Part shown: one piece after another, positions 52,600 to 64,000 of the stretch
Numbering within the stretch: position 1 is the first letter of the stretch
How the letters are laid out: each line of letters starts with the position of its first letter
Origin: Eriocheir sinensis
Taxonomy: Eukaryota; Arthropoda; Malacostraca; Decapoda; Varunidae
DNA length: 64,000 bases
Assembly (NCBI RefSeq): GCF_024679095.1
Contig: NC_066544.1
Span: 2,108,398 to 2,172,397, forward strand
Reading direction: 5' to 3'
Translations under genes and position numbers: made by a program
Notes under the pieces: model-generated
What the model saw: only the letters and a program-made list of their open reading frames with translations
Databases searched by the model: none
What the model was told of the DNA's origin: nothing

Positions 52600-54030
52600 A
52601 TCAACCACAACCGACCCATTAGTCTAACTTCAATTGTAGGTAAGCTACTTGAGAGCATAATTAGAGACAAAATTGTGAGTTACCTTGAAAGCCACTCATT
52701 AATTGGGGATTCACAACATGGCTTCCGTAACAAAAGATCCTGCCTATAAAACCTATTGACCTTCTATAACGACCTCTTCTCAGTTTATGACGTAACCAAA
52801 TCATTGGACGTAGTCTATCTTGATTTCCAGAAAGCATATGACAATGTTCCACATCATAAATTACTTTATAAATTAAAGCAAATAGGTATTGACGGTCAAG
52901 TAAACCAATGGATCGTGAATTGGTTGAGCAACAGACAACAAAGAGTGGTGATTGATGGATTTAACTCAGAGTGGGCGCCGGTCACCAGTGGCGTCCCTCA
53001 GGGCTCGGTTCTTAGCCCAGTGCTCTCTTCATTATTTACATCAACGATGTGGATGTTGAACTCAATAATAGCATTAGTAAATTTGCAGACGACACAAAAA
53101 TTGGTAACTCGGTTCTCACTGACGAAGACAGGCAAAGCCTCCAAGAGGATTTGCACAACATTTCAGCTTGGTCGGATAGATGGGAGATGCCCTTTAACGT
53201 AGACAAGTGCCAGGTCCTTCAAGTTGGAACAAGAAACAAGAAGTTTGATTACGAAATGCGCGGCATTAAACTCACAAGCGTTCAATGCGTTAAGGACCTG
53301 GGGGTCAAAATCGCATCAAACCTCAAATTCTCACATCAATGCATCGATGCAGCAAATAAAGCGAACAGAATGTTGGGCTTCATTAAAAGAAACTTTTTAT
53401 TCAAGAATAAAGATGTAATACTTCCGCGCTACAATAGTTTAGTCAGACCCCACTTGGAATATGCGGTACAGTTTTGGTCTCCCCACCATGCAAAGGACAT
53501 TGATAAATTAGAAGGTGTTCAGCGTCGGGCAACAAAAATGATCCCTTCCTTGCGCAACAAATCCTACGAAGAAAGGCTTTCCACCCTTAACATGTTCTCT
53601 CTTGAGAAACGTCGCCTCCGAGGAAAACTGATCGAATGTTTTAAAATACTTAATGGTTTCACAAATGTAGACAGAGCAAAATTGTTTATGATCGATGACA
53701 CTTTGCGAACGAGGAACAATGGCACAAAACTCAAATGTAAACAAGTAAATTCAGACTGCACCAAATTTTTCTTCACCAACGTTGTAGTGCGAAAATGGAA
53801 TAAGCTCCCACCGTCAGTGGTCCAGTGTAACACGATTGACTCCTTTAAAAACAAGCTCGACCATCATTTCCTTGAACTTAATATTAACTAGAGTAGAAAA
53901 GCACCATTTTGGAGCCATCTGATTAATGTAGAATCACTTAGGTTTAGGGACAGACCACCTAGTCTGGACCATGGGGTCTGTGTGGTCTGATTTTCTATGT
54001 AATTCTATGTAATCCTATGTATCGAAAAAC
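52600..54030 (+). mobile_element. CR1-like LINE, copy 2
   Basis: Reads SLTSIVGKLLESIIRDKIV, VVYLDFQKAYDNVPHHKLLY, VTSGVPQGSVLSPVL, then after a +2 frameshift near 53022 SISKFADDTKIGNSVLT, through VRPHLEYAVQFWSPHH to LDHHFLELNIN and a stop at 53891. A stop at about 52749 also breaks it. The 3' end has 'ctatgtaatt' repeats typical of CR1. Very close to copy 1 (11845-12968). Confidence 0.92.
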
Positions 54031-54049
54031 AAATATTCACTTCATTCAG

Positions 54050-54052
<3 letters not shown>

Positions 54053-54111
<59 letters not shown>

Positions 54112-54333
54112 ATCCATATCGCCGAGATATCCACTCAGGCACTCGGTCTCAGCCTCACTCGTGTGAGGAAGAAATGAGGGACACCATGAGCGACTGGCTA
54201 GTATTGGTACCGGTACCGACCAGTACCGTACCGTATAGCTGGTACTGTTAGTACCGGTATTAGTACCGGGACCTGCCTACCCATATTGTTGAGTAGCATG
54301 GCAGCGTGGGTACTGTATTGTTGTTCAAGTGGC

Positions 54334-54398
<65 letters not shown>

Positions 54399-54612
54399 CC
54401 ATATCGCCGAGATATCCATTCAAGCACTCAGTCTCAGCCTCACTTGTGTGAGGAAGAAATGAGGGACACCATGAGTGACTGGCTAGTATTGGTACCGGTA
54501 CCGTACCGTATAGCTGGTACCGTTAGTACCGGTACTGGTACCGATACTTGCTTGCCCCTATTGTCGAGTAGCATGGCAGCGTGGGTACTGTATTGTTGTT
54601 CAAGTGGCACGC
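54053..54612. repeat. Tandem duplication of about 230 bp, each preceded by a GA array
   Basis: GA arrays at 54053-54107 and 54337-54394 each lead into 'atccatatcgccgagatatc' and on through 'gactggctagtattggtacc' to 'gtgggtactgtattgttgtt'. Confidence 0.88.
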
Positions 54613-54689
54613 GGGAAGAAATGAGCTGATCTGTGTGGCCGCGGCGCCGTGTGAGTCCAGTTGCATGAGACATCTGGTGGCCAATCCGT

Positions 54690-54802
54690 AAAATATCGCG
54701 TATAAGTGAAAAAACGTGTAAATTAAACATTTCTTTGGATTTTGGACCCCGTGTTATTTCAAAAACACATAAACCAAACTCGCGTAAATCTAGAGTTACC
54801 TG
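54690..54802. mobile_element. Tigger-like right terminus
   Basis: Ends 'gcgtaaatctagagttacctg' minus its last base convention, followed by TA. Its partner end was not located. Confidence 0.35.
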
Positions 54803-55436
54803 TACTGCCCTTACTGGACCTACTCTCTCACTCCTTCATCTATTCTGCCATCTTTGTTAGTTATACTTTCCAAAGTCTTGAATGCACTCACATTCTCCAT
54901 TTTCTTGCCATCCAAACTACTTATATAATCAATGTTTGAATTAAAGCTGAAGACCATTACCTTATTTCAAGTTCCTTTCCTGTACATGTGGCAAAACTAT
55001 CTCCTACCACCCCCGCTCCTCTTAACAACACTGCACCATCCACAGATATAACGATGGTAACAAATAATGACATAACATATCCTTGATAGCACATCCTTGA
55101 GAGAGAGAGAGCAATCATAAAATAAAAACGCTAACTTTAGTCATTACAAGGCACACGGTGCTCAAACATACAACTGACTGCTTTAGATAATTAAATATCC
55201 AGTGTATCCAACATTAACACTGTTACTAAACCCTCCCTATCAAATATATTATCATATGATTTATGCAAATCCAAACTTCATCCATCATAAGAACTCTCCA
55301 AATCTTCAAAAAAAATTTACCCCTTTTATAGATAATTTCTACAATCCAAGGATAAACTCTCATCTACACACTCTCTGCATAAACAATAAAAAGTAACTTA
55401 TACTAATATGCAATGTAACACAAAGAGACAACTCAC

Positions 55437-55622
55437 CACCACATGTCCTGGCTCAGTCTGAGCAAAGCAGGACCAGGCCTCCTGCAGCCTTTGGTCACTC
55501 ATCATTCCTTCATACCTCTGGCCTGTAGGGGAAGGCATGTCAGAGCCAACAATTAAACAAACTTGTTTGCATAAAATATCAAGTTCATGAGGACAGTAAA
55601 AGCTGAGGTGGTTTGCAAACTG
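55437..55622 (-). CDS. LYST: LYST exon 1 in this window (5'-most supported coding exon)
   Basis: The exon encodes 62 codons starting QFANHLSFYCPHELDILC and ending QTEPGHVV, followed by a good donor (GTG|gtgagt at 55436). The end phase is 0, matching the exon at 44604. The start is uncertain. A plausible acceptor (cttgcag) lies at 55623-55629, but its pyrimidine tract is weak. Alternatively translation could begin at an ATG at 55634, which adds four codons in frame and has an in-frame TAA just upstream. The sequence is leucine-rich and helical in character, with no motif I recognise. It lies ahead of the part that aligns with human LYST, so its membership rests on phase, strand and position. 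A 10.8 kb repeat-filled intron follows. Confidence 0.6.
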
Positions 55623-55839
55623 CTGCAAGATCATCAGGTTTTACAAATGAAGCCAGGTGTGGGATATGATATTACAGGAAAAGAATGCAAGTCAATGGAA
55701 ATAGGTAAATGAAATGGGTAGAGGCCATCACTGAACTGTTTGAGGGGAAATAAAAAAGAATCACAGAATTAATAAAGGAGGACTTGGGAGTGTTGGTCCA
55801 GAATAGTTTGTCACCTGAAAACACACACTCAATCCTGCT

Positions 55840-56330
55840 ACTTCCAGCTTTCTTGCTCTAATATTTGCACTCTCTATTGATCCATTTCACAGGTGGTCTC
55901 CCCTTAAGACCCCTTCCCTAAATCCTTCCCTCATACACTCTCATCACAAATTCATTCTCATTCATTCTCATAACGTGTCCAAGCCATCTCAGCATACCAC
56001 ACTTCACCCATGCTGTCATTCCACAATCCACTCCCTTCACTGTTACACCCATACCAAACCTCTTATACATGCTTTCATTACTTTCTCCAACCTGTCCTGA
56101 AACTCCGCATGCACCTCTTATGTAACTCCTTTCCAGAGCATGTATTCTCGATTGCTGTGCTGCATTCCATGTCCATGTCTCTGATGTATATGACAGAGTT
56201 TGCAGGATAATACTATTCCTTATGCCTCTCTTTACCTCCATACACTCAGCCCTCTCACCCAATGGCCTCAACAGCAGTATGCGGTCAACACACAACTTCC
56301 AACACTGAAGAAGAAGCAGTAGCACTCCTA
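55840..56330 (-). mobile_element. RTE-like LINE C-terminal fragment
   Basis: One minus-strand frame reads MEVKRGIRNSIILQTLSYTS, ETWTWNAAQQSRIHALERSY, IRGACGVSGQVGESNESMYK and LRWLGHVMRMNENEFVMRVY. This is the recognisable end of a non-LTR polyprotein, probably the family seen at 19450-20740. It lies just upstream of LYST exon 1 in transcript sense. Confidence 0.85.
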
Positions 56331-56830
56331 CATCAACATACCTCTTTCGTGGACATGGGAGATGGAAAGTTGCTTAATCGAAAAGGATTGGTTAAATCCT
56401 GCGTTATGGAGTAGTATAAAGAGCCCATTACATACGAAGAAATCATTGAAGAAGCATATCAACAGTCATATCAAAGCCCGAAATAGGCAAGTTTGGCACA
56501 ACAAACTCAAGATCAAGACCAAGATTGCCCAGCAACTGTAGCATCGCCATGAGATAAGTTCCCTCGGCAGTTCGGCAAAAATTGCTGGTCGAAAGTTTGA
56601 GTCCTATAGTAAAATTGTTCCAGTGTAATAGTGGCTTAACAGGTGGCCCAATCTAATTTCTGAACTGGTTGGGGTGGGGCCTGCAACCTATCCCTGTAAA
56701 ACACTTATCCTGCCTGATACAAAATTTGAGGGGGTGGTCGAGTTTAAGGGTCTTGTCGCGACCCCAATCCAGTTATGCTGGGGGACCCAACCATGCAGTA
56801 AGCTACTTCAGTGCACCTGCATCATATGAG

Positions 56831-59800
56831 CCTGCCTCCTATGAAAAGGAAAAACCTCTAGGATCCCTGCCTCCTATGAAAAGGAAAAACCTCTAGGATC
56901 CCTGCCTCCTATGAAAAGGAAAAACCTCTGGGATCCCTGCCTCCTATGAAAAGGAAAAACCTCTAGGATCCCTGCCTCCTATGAAAAGGAAAAACCTCTG
57001 GGATCCCTGCCTCCTATGAAAAGGAAAACCCCAGGATCCCTGCCTCCTATGAAAAGGAAAACCCCAGGATCCCTGCCTCCTATGAAAAGGAAAACCTCTA
57101 GGATCCCCTGCCTCCTATGAAAAGGAAAACCTCTGGGATCCCTGCCTCCTATGAAAAGGAAAACCCCAGGATCCCTGCCTCCCATGAAAAGGAAAACCTC
57201 TGGGATCCCTGCCTCCTATGAAAAGGAAAACCCCAGGATCCCTGCCTCCTATGAAAAGGAAAAACCTCTGGGATCCCTGCCTCCTATGAAAAGGAAAAAC
57301 CTCTAGGATCCCTGCCTCCTATGAAAAGGAAAAATCTCTGGGATCCCTGCCTCCTATGAAAAGGAAAAACCTCTAGGATCCCTGCCTCCTATGAAAAGGA
57401 AAAGATCCCTGCCTCCTATGAAAAGGAAAAACCTCTGGGATCCCTGCCTCCTATGAAAAGGAAAAACCTCTGGGATCCCTGCCTCCTATGAAAAGGAAAA
57501 ACCTCTAGGATCCCTGCCTCCAATGAAAAGGAAAAACCTCTGGGATCCCTGCCTCCTATGAAAAGGAAAAACCTCTGGGATCCCTGCCTCCTATGAAAAG
57601 GAAAAACCTCTGGGATCCCTGCCTTCTATGAAAAGGAAAAACCTCTGGGATCCCTGCCTCCTATGAAAAGGAAAATCCTTTGGGATCCCTGCCTGTTATG
57701 AAAAGGAAAAACCTCTGGGATCCCTGCCTCCTATGAAAAGGAAAAACCTCTGGGATCCCTGCCTCCTATGAAAAGGAAAATCCTTTGGGATCCCTGCCTC
57801 TTATGAAAAGGAAAAACCTCTAGGATCCCTGCCTCCAATGAAAAGGAAAAACCTCTAGGATCCCTGCCTCCAATGAAAAGGAAAAACCTCTAGGATCCCT
57901 GCCTCCTATGAAAAGGAAAAACCTCTAGGATCCCTGCCTCCAATGAAAAGGAAAAACCTCTGGGATCCCTGCCTCCTATGAAAAGGAAAATCCTTTGGGA
58001 TCCCTGCCTTCTATGAAAAGGAAAAACCTCTGGGATCCCTGCCTCCTATGAAAAGGAAAATCCTTTGGGATCCCTGCCTCTTATGAAAAGGAAAAACCTC
58101 TGGGATCCCTGCCTTCTATGAAAAGGAAAATCCTTTGGGATCCCTGCCTCTTATGAAAAGGAAAAACCTCTGGGATCCCTGCCTCCTATGAAAAGGAAAA
58201 ACCTCTGGGATCCCTGCCTCCTATGAAAAGGAAAAACATCTGGGATACCTGCCTCCTATGAAAAGGAAAACCCCAGGATCCCTGCCTCTGATGAAAAGGA
58301 AAAACCTCTGGGATCCCTGCCTTCTATGAAAAGGAAAAACCTCTGGGATCCCTGCCTCCTATGAAAAGGAAAAACCTCTGGGATCCCTGCCTCCTATGAA
58401 AAGGAAAAACCTCTGGGATCCCTGCCTCCTATGAAAAGGAAAAACCTCTGGGATCCCTGCCTCCTATGACAAGGAAAACCGACTGGGATCCCTGCCTCCT
58501 ATGAAAAGGAAAAACCTCTGGGATCCCTGCCTCCTATGAAAAGGAAAAACCTCTGGGATCCCTGCCTCCTATGAAAAGGAAAAACCTCTAGGATCCCTGC
58601 CTCCTATGAAAAGGAAAAACCTCTGGGATCCCTGCCTCCTATGAAAAGGAAAAACCTCTAGGATCCCTGCCTCCTATGAAAAGGAAAAACCTCTGGGATC
58701 CCTGCCTTCTATGAAAAGGAAAAACCTCTAGGATCCCTGCCTCCTATGAAAAGGAAAAACCTCTAGGATCCCTGCCTCTTATGAAAAGGAAAAACCTCTG
58801 GGATCCCTGCCTTCTATGAAAAGGAAAAACCTCTGGGATCCCTGCCTCCTATGAAAAGGAAAAACCTCTAGGATCCCTGCCTTCTATGAAAAGGAAAAAC
58901 CTCTGGGATCCCTGCCTCCTACGAAAAGGAAAATCCTTTGGGATCCCTGCCTCTTATGAAAAGGAAAAACCTCTGGGATCCCTGCCTCCTATGAAAAGGA
59001 AAAACCTCTGGGATCCCTGCCTCTTATGAAAGGGAAAAACCTCTGGGATCTCTTATGAAAAGGGAAAATCTCTAGGATCCCTGCCTCCTATGAAAAGGGA
59101 AAACCTCTGGGATCCCTGCCTCCTATGAAAAGGGAAAACCTCTAGGATCCTTGCCTCCAAAGGAAAACCTCTGGGATCCCTGCCTCCTATGAAAAGGGAA
59201 AACCTCTGGGATCCCTGCCTCCTATGAAAAGGGAAAACCTCTGGGATCCCTGCCTCCTATGAAAAGGGAAAACCTCTAGGATCCTTGCCTCCTATGAAAA
59301 GGGAAAACCTCTGGGATCCCTGCCTCCTATGAAAAGGGAAAACCTCTGGGATCCCTGCCTCCTATGAAAAGGAAAAACCTCTAGGATCCCTGCCTCCTAT
59401 GAAAAGGAAAAACCTCTGGGATCCCTGCCTCCTATGAAAAGGAAAAACCTCTGGGATCCCTGCCTCCTATGAAAAGGAAAAACCTCTGGGATCCCTGCCT
59501 CCTATGAAAAGGGAAAACCCCAGGATCCCTGCCTCCCATGAAAAGGAAAACCCCAGGATCCCTGCCTCCTATGAAAAGGAAAACCCCAGGATCCCTGCCT
59601 CCTATGAAAAGGAAAAACCTCTAGGATCCCTGCCTCCTATGAAAAGGAAAAACCTCTAGGATCCCTGCCTCCTATGAAAAGGAAAAACCTCTAGGATCCC
59701 TGCCTCCTATGAAAAGGAAAAACCTCTAGGATCCCTGCCTCCTATGAAAAGGAAAAACCTCTAGGATCCCTGCCTCCAATGAAAAGGAAAAACCTCTGGG

Positions 59801-60947
59801 ATCCCTGCCTCCTATGAAAAGGAAAAACCTCTAGGATCCCTGCCTCCTATGAAAAGGAAAAACCTCTAGGATCCCTGCCTCCTATGAAAAGGAAAAACCT
59901 CTAGGATCCCTGCCTCCTATGAAAAGGAAAAACCTCTGGGATCCCTGCCTCCTATGAAAAGGAAAAACCTCTGGGATCCCTGCCTCCTATGAAAAGGAAA
60001 AACCTCTGGGATCCCTGCCTCCTATGAAAAGGAAAAACCTCTGGGATCCTTGCCTCCTATGAAAAGGGAAAATCTCTGGGATCCCTGCCTCCTATGAATA
60101 GGAAAACCCCAGGATCCCTGCCTCCTATGAAAAGGAAAACCTCTGGGATCCCTGCCTCCTATGAAAAGGAAAAACCTCTGGGATCCCTGCCTTCTATGAA
60201 AAGGAAAACCCCAGGATCCTTGCCTCCTATGAAAAGGTAAAACCTCTCGGATCCCTGCCTATGAAAAGGAAAAACCTCTAGATCCCTGCCTCCCATGAAT
60301 AGGAAAACCCCAGGATCCCTGCCTCCTGAAAAGGAAAACCCCAGGATCCCTGCCTCCTATGAAAAGGAAAAACCTCTGGGATCCCTGCCTTCTATGAAAA
60401 GGAAAAACCTCTAGGATCCTTGCCTCCTATGAAAAGGGAAAACCTCTGGGATCCCTGCCTCCTATGAAAAGGAAAAACCTCTGGGATCCCTGCCTCCTAT
60501 GAAAAGGAAAAACCTCTGGGATCCCTGCCTCCTATGAAAAGGGAAAACCTCTGGGATCCCTGCCTCCTATGAACAGGACACACCTCTGGGATCCCTGCCT
60601 TCTATGAAAATTAAAAACCTCTGGGATCCCTGCCTCCTATGAAAAGGAAAAACCTCTGGGATCCCTGCCTCCTATGAAAAGGAAAAACCTCTGGGATCCC
60701 TGCCTCCTATGAAAATTAAAAACCTCTGGGATCCCTGCCTCCTATGAAAAGGAAAAACCTCTGGGATCCTTGCCTCCTATGAAAAGGGAAAACCTCTGGG
60801 ATCCCTGCCTCCTATGAAAATTAAAAACCTCTGGGATCCCTGCCTCCTATGAAAAGGAAAAACCTCTGGGATCCCTGCCTCCTATGAAAAGGGAAAACCT
60901 CTAGGATCTCTGCCTCCTATGAAAAGGGGAAACCTCTGGGATCCCTA
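56831..60947. repeat. 35-bp satellite array (about 117 units)
   Basis: The unit is ggatccctgcctcctatgaa followed by aaggaaaaacctctg. Variants end 'aaccccа'-like (33 bp, 'aaccccagg'), 'tcctttggg', or have 'agggaaaac'. Most units carry one BamHI site (GGATCC). Variant types cluster locally, as expected from unequal exchange. Confidence 0.98.
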
Positions 60948-61300
60948 CATCCCAGAAGAAAGGGCCCCTTTACCTCTCTTTTTGTTTTGGGGACAGTAGG
61001 GATGCTGCAGATATGGCATCCCTCTTACACACCATGTCAAATTCACTTACAGTAGGATCTCACCAATAACAATTTCCAAAATAACATTTTCAGCATGATC
61101 AGGAAGTAGGGACAGATACCAAGTTTCTATGATAACATTTAGATGTTCTTGAATAACCAATTTTTTGCTGGAAAGAAGTATTTGAACACATCTTGGATAG
61201 TATCTATTTACCACTCTTTTGATGACGTAGTCAAAGTGGATATAGAAAGGGAATTTTTGGTGTGGCCACCCCAGGGCTTTCATCCATTTTTCCCATTTAA

Positions 61301-61521
61301 CCCGTCAGCTGCGATTAGCACGTATTTCACCTTCACTGGCCTGGTAACATATACTGCCCCTGTGGTGGATAGTGGAGTGTTTCCCAAGTGGTACTGGTAT
61401 ATCGGATTTCCCCTCCCAAGGTGCATGACTACATTTTTATTCATAGAATTGTAGCAGCCACTTTTTGCTCCATTCCTATTGCTTGGTGATGTCTTCTTGC
61501 AAGAAATCCACAGTCAAGGGG
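61301..61521. mobile_element. piggyBac-like MITE
   Basis: TTAA at 61297-61300 and 61522-61525; ends CCCGTCAGCTGCG and CAGTCAAGGGG. No coding sequence. Confidence 0.7.
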
Positions 61522-61990
61522 TTAAAGCCCTCCTATCCCTATTTTCATTTAACTTAAATAATATGAAATGTTACGGAATAAATATGAGTAATACAGACCT
61601 CACCTTAAAGGAGTTAATGAAGTGTTTGGTGTGATGACTGATCCAAGGCTTGCACATGGAGGCTACTGTGACGTATCATTGTAATGATGCCAGCAACTCC
61701 ACTAAGGCCTCTTGCGTCTGGCTCACACACTTCTGTCAACACATCATTAAACTTACAATTACTGGTTACAGAGGTGAAAATATCACACAACAGCACACAC
61801 ACAACACCTTAATTAAACCACAAAGTGTGTGAATTTCTTAGCTGTGGGTGTGCTGGCCATGACCAATGATAATAGAAAGTATGGATAGTTTACCAACCTT
61901 GTTGAATCATGTGTCACCTGTGACTACTGATTCATATGTCGTCACAGCACTGAGTGATATCCCAACACAGGTTGAGAATCCTTTATCCAA

Positions 61991-62393
61991 AATGGACCGT
62001 ATTGGCTATACAGGCAGCGCCACATGCGGCCACTTAACTCCAAGCTGTCCTTTCCATAGTGTTCAAATTCTAGACTAGAGTGCGTCTGAGGCTGTCTCCG
62101 GGATACACGGTCATGGTGCCGCCATCACTCCAAGCCGATGATTGCACACACTTCACTCCACTCCAACCCGATTTCAGTTTTTCTCCATGTCAAATAGTAG
62201 TCAGGAAATCGGGTAGGAGTAAAGTGTGTGCAGTCGTTGGCTTGGAGCGATGGCGGTACCAATTAAGGCCCTGTATCTTGGAGGCAGCCTCAGACGCACT
62301 CTAGTACAGAACTTGAATTCTATAAAAAGTACTGCTTTGACAGTTCAACGCTGGCCACGTGTGGCGCTGCCTGTATAGCCAATACGGTCCATT
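61991..62393. mobile_element. Hairpin MITE nested in Tigger-like element
   Basis: Inverted ends AATGGACCGTATTGGCTATA and TATAGCCAATACGGTCCATT extend at least 40 bp (through 'caggcagcgccacatg'). The host sequence 'ccaaaa' appears on both sides, consistent with a target duplication. Confidence 0.85.
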
Positions 62394-63106
62394 CCAAAAT
62401 CCGAAAGTTTTTTTTAATGCTGACGCAGATTTTTGTTTTTGTTTTTTGTTTTTGTTTTTGTTTTTTGTTTTGCTGCCACCTCACAGGTGGGGGACATGGC
62501 CACGGGCTAAATGGAGGCTGTCAGGGTCAAGCGCGTACGTCCCTCCGAGGAGGGACCACAGACCCTTGCCAGGTGACGGCTCATGAAGGGGAGGGGAGGA
62601 TGCCGATAGACCGACTCAATCGGCTGACAACAGCCTAGACAACCAAGTCAGTCTTTCGACGAGGACTGGCGTGTCTCTTTGTACAAGTCAAAGACGTGAG
62701 CATGGGTTCCCTTTGTTCACTGCAAGACGAGTGCTCAAAGCAGATAATAATGGGAATAGAGTCTCAGGGTTGCCACCTCAAGCTAAAAAATAAGGAACAC
62801 AACATCTCATCCTCCAAACAGAACAAATCCATATTTTAAGGAACGGGTAGCAACCCTAAAATTTCTCTAGCCTGCCATGACTGACAGCCACTCCCCGCTG
62901 CTGGTGGAGGCAGGAGGAAGAGGGGAGGGACGTTCCGACGCGTATTTTACACGTATTTCAGGATGACCCTTGACAAACATAATTTTATGGACTGGTTTTG
63001 TGGTTCACCGAAAAATGCGCTTACTACAGTTTTAAAATACTGAGTTTTATCTGCTTAACCAGCCAAATATGTAACAAATGGTGTACATAAAGTTGGGTTT
63101 GGTTAG

Positions 63107-63450
63107 TATTAAATTTATTCGGCACGCAGTGTGGGGTGGTGGAAATACGTAACACAGCTCAGGATGGGACATGGTGGCGGTCCATTATACACGGGTCGGT
63201 ATTGCGAGAAATACCTCCTCGCAGAAATAAGTCGCTCTGCTGTTCAATACTCATGAACACTGGGGGAATACACAGCAGGAAAAACATTAATTTGCCTGGT
63301 TTTGTTCTAGTTTGCCCACTTGTGATACTTGTGAGCGGTGAGTGAAATATAGAAACAGTAAGCAAGTTGAACTTTTCTGCGAGCTATTTTGCGGCTGCGA
63401 CAGCAGGTGGTGTCAGGTGCACAACAGGCAATTGAAAAGTCAATCATTTA
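63107..63450 (-). repeat. Dispersed repeat D, copy 3
   Basis: Reverse-strand copy of 29476-29860: 'gaatacacagcaggaaaaac', 'gagcggtgagtgaaat', 'ttgaaaagtcaatcattt'. Confidence 0.75.
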
Positions 63451-64000
63451 GTGATTTCCGGAGAAAAATATTATCTCCATAAAAAACAGCATCATATTTT
63501 GCCCAGAAATAAGCAGTCAGTATCTCAAAATAGTAGACTACCCTCTCGTAAATAATCCCCTATTTCAGTTTTCATTTTCTTTAGGTTAAAAAAAAATATT
63601 CCGAAATCTGAAAAAATCTGATATCCGCAACACTTTTGGTCCCAGGAATTTCGGATAAGGGATTCTCAACCTGCATTTCTTTCTACTAGTCTGCATAATA
63701 TGACCATTCTTGCAGTGTGACCATCGTACACTATGTTTTTGGTACCACTCAATACTGTGTTTACATGTGGGCCAGCAGTCACAGACAATGCTTGATGCAC
63801 TGCATTAGTCTCCTTAGTTGCTGCTAAGTCCCACAAAAAGTGATATTAAAAAATAAGAAAAAATAAAAAATAAAAAGCACATGCTCACTTCACTCGTCCT
63901 CCCCATCATGAACTTATGATGACCTCTAGTCCCCCCTAGAAATCTGTGGCTTGTGGTAAACACAAAAAATATTATTATATACACCTCAAAATCACCATGA

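Larger units (their letters stand above)
61968..63673. mobile_element. Tigger-like element with CAGGTTGAGAATCC ends
   Basis: Left CAGGTTGAGAATCCTTTATC, right the inverse (GATAAGGGATTCTCAACCTG). The right subterminal sequence ('tttggtcccaggaatttcgg') closely recalls mammalian Tigger7-type ends. Carries a hairpin MITE (61991-62393) and dispersed repeat D copy 3. Confidence 0.82.

Noticed and set aside
56831..60947. CRISPR-like array
   Set aside because: Units are head-to-tail 35-bp copies without unique spacers, in a eukaryotic context; it is a satellite.

Overview
This is a gene-poor, intron-dominated window of animal nuclear DNA. It is packed with microsatellites, minisatellites and decayed transposable elements. 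The mix of repeats (CR1/jockey-type and RTE-type LINEs, tRNA-derived SINEs, pogo/Tigger-, piggyBac- and hAT-like DNA elements, long GA/GT/AT arrays) together with an arthropod-like gene suggests a decapod crustacean, most likely a crab or shrimp. That is an inference from repeat style; no species marker is present.

One protein-coding gene is supported. It lies on the minus strand and runs from about 55.6 kb down to 16.5 kb, leaving the window within an intron. I reconstruct nine exons: 55437-55622, 44516-44604, 43268-44261, 39231-42359, 36822-36999, 28999-29100, 27379-27539, 18675-18799 and 16485-17545. All have AG/GT borders on the minus strand, and the reading frame stays open across every junction, giving about 2,008 codons. 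The product resembles the N-terminal third of the lysosomal-trafficking regulator LYST (Drosophila mauve), a giant BEACH-family protein. The BEACH and WD40 end is outside the window, beyond coordinate 1. Compared with human LYST as I remember it, there is a serine-rich and acidic N-terminal extension of roughly 400 residues.

Everything else looks repetitive or unassigned. 0-16 kb holds a LINE fragment, SINEs, a 2.6 kb inverted repeat, a hAT-like MITE, a CR1 fragment and a pogo-like element carrying a hairpin MITE. 17.5-27 kb, within LYST introns, holds a Tigger MITE almost touching an exon, a 484 bp CTA array, and a chain of nested hAT, piggyBac-like, RTE and pogo-like pieces. 29-37 kb holds nested TIR elements, including a widely separated inverted pair with TTAA ends. 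45-55 kb, the largest intron, holds LINE tails, a 3.2 kb three-variant minisatellite and a CR1 copy. 56.8-60.9 kb is a 35-bp satellite of about 117 units. 61-64 kb holds a Tigger element with a hairpin MITE inside it.

I found no functional RNA gene, promoter, operon, CRISPR array or bacterial-type system. The most notable items are the intact LYST gene model, the MITE sitting beside one of its splice acceptors, and a TTAA-flanked MITE family with six clear copies in 64 kb.
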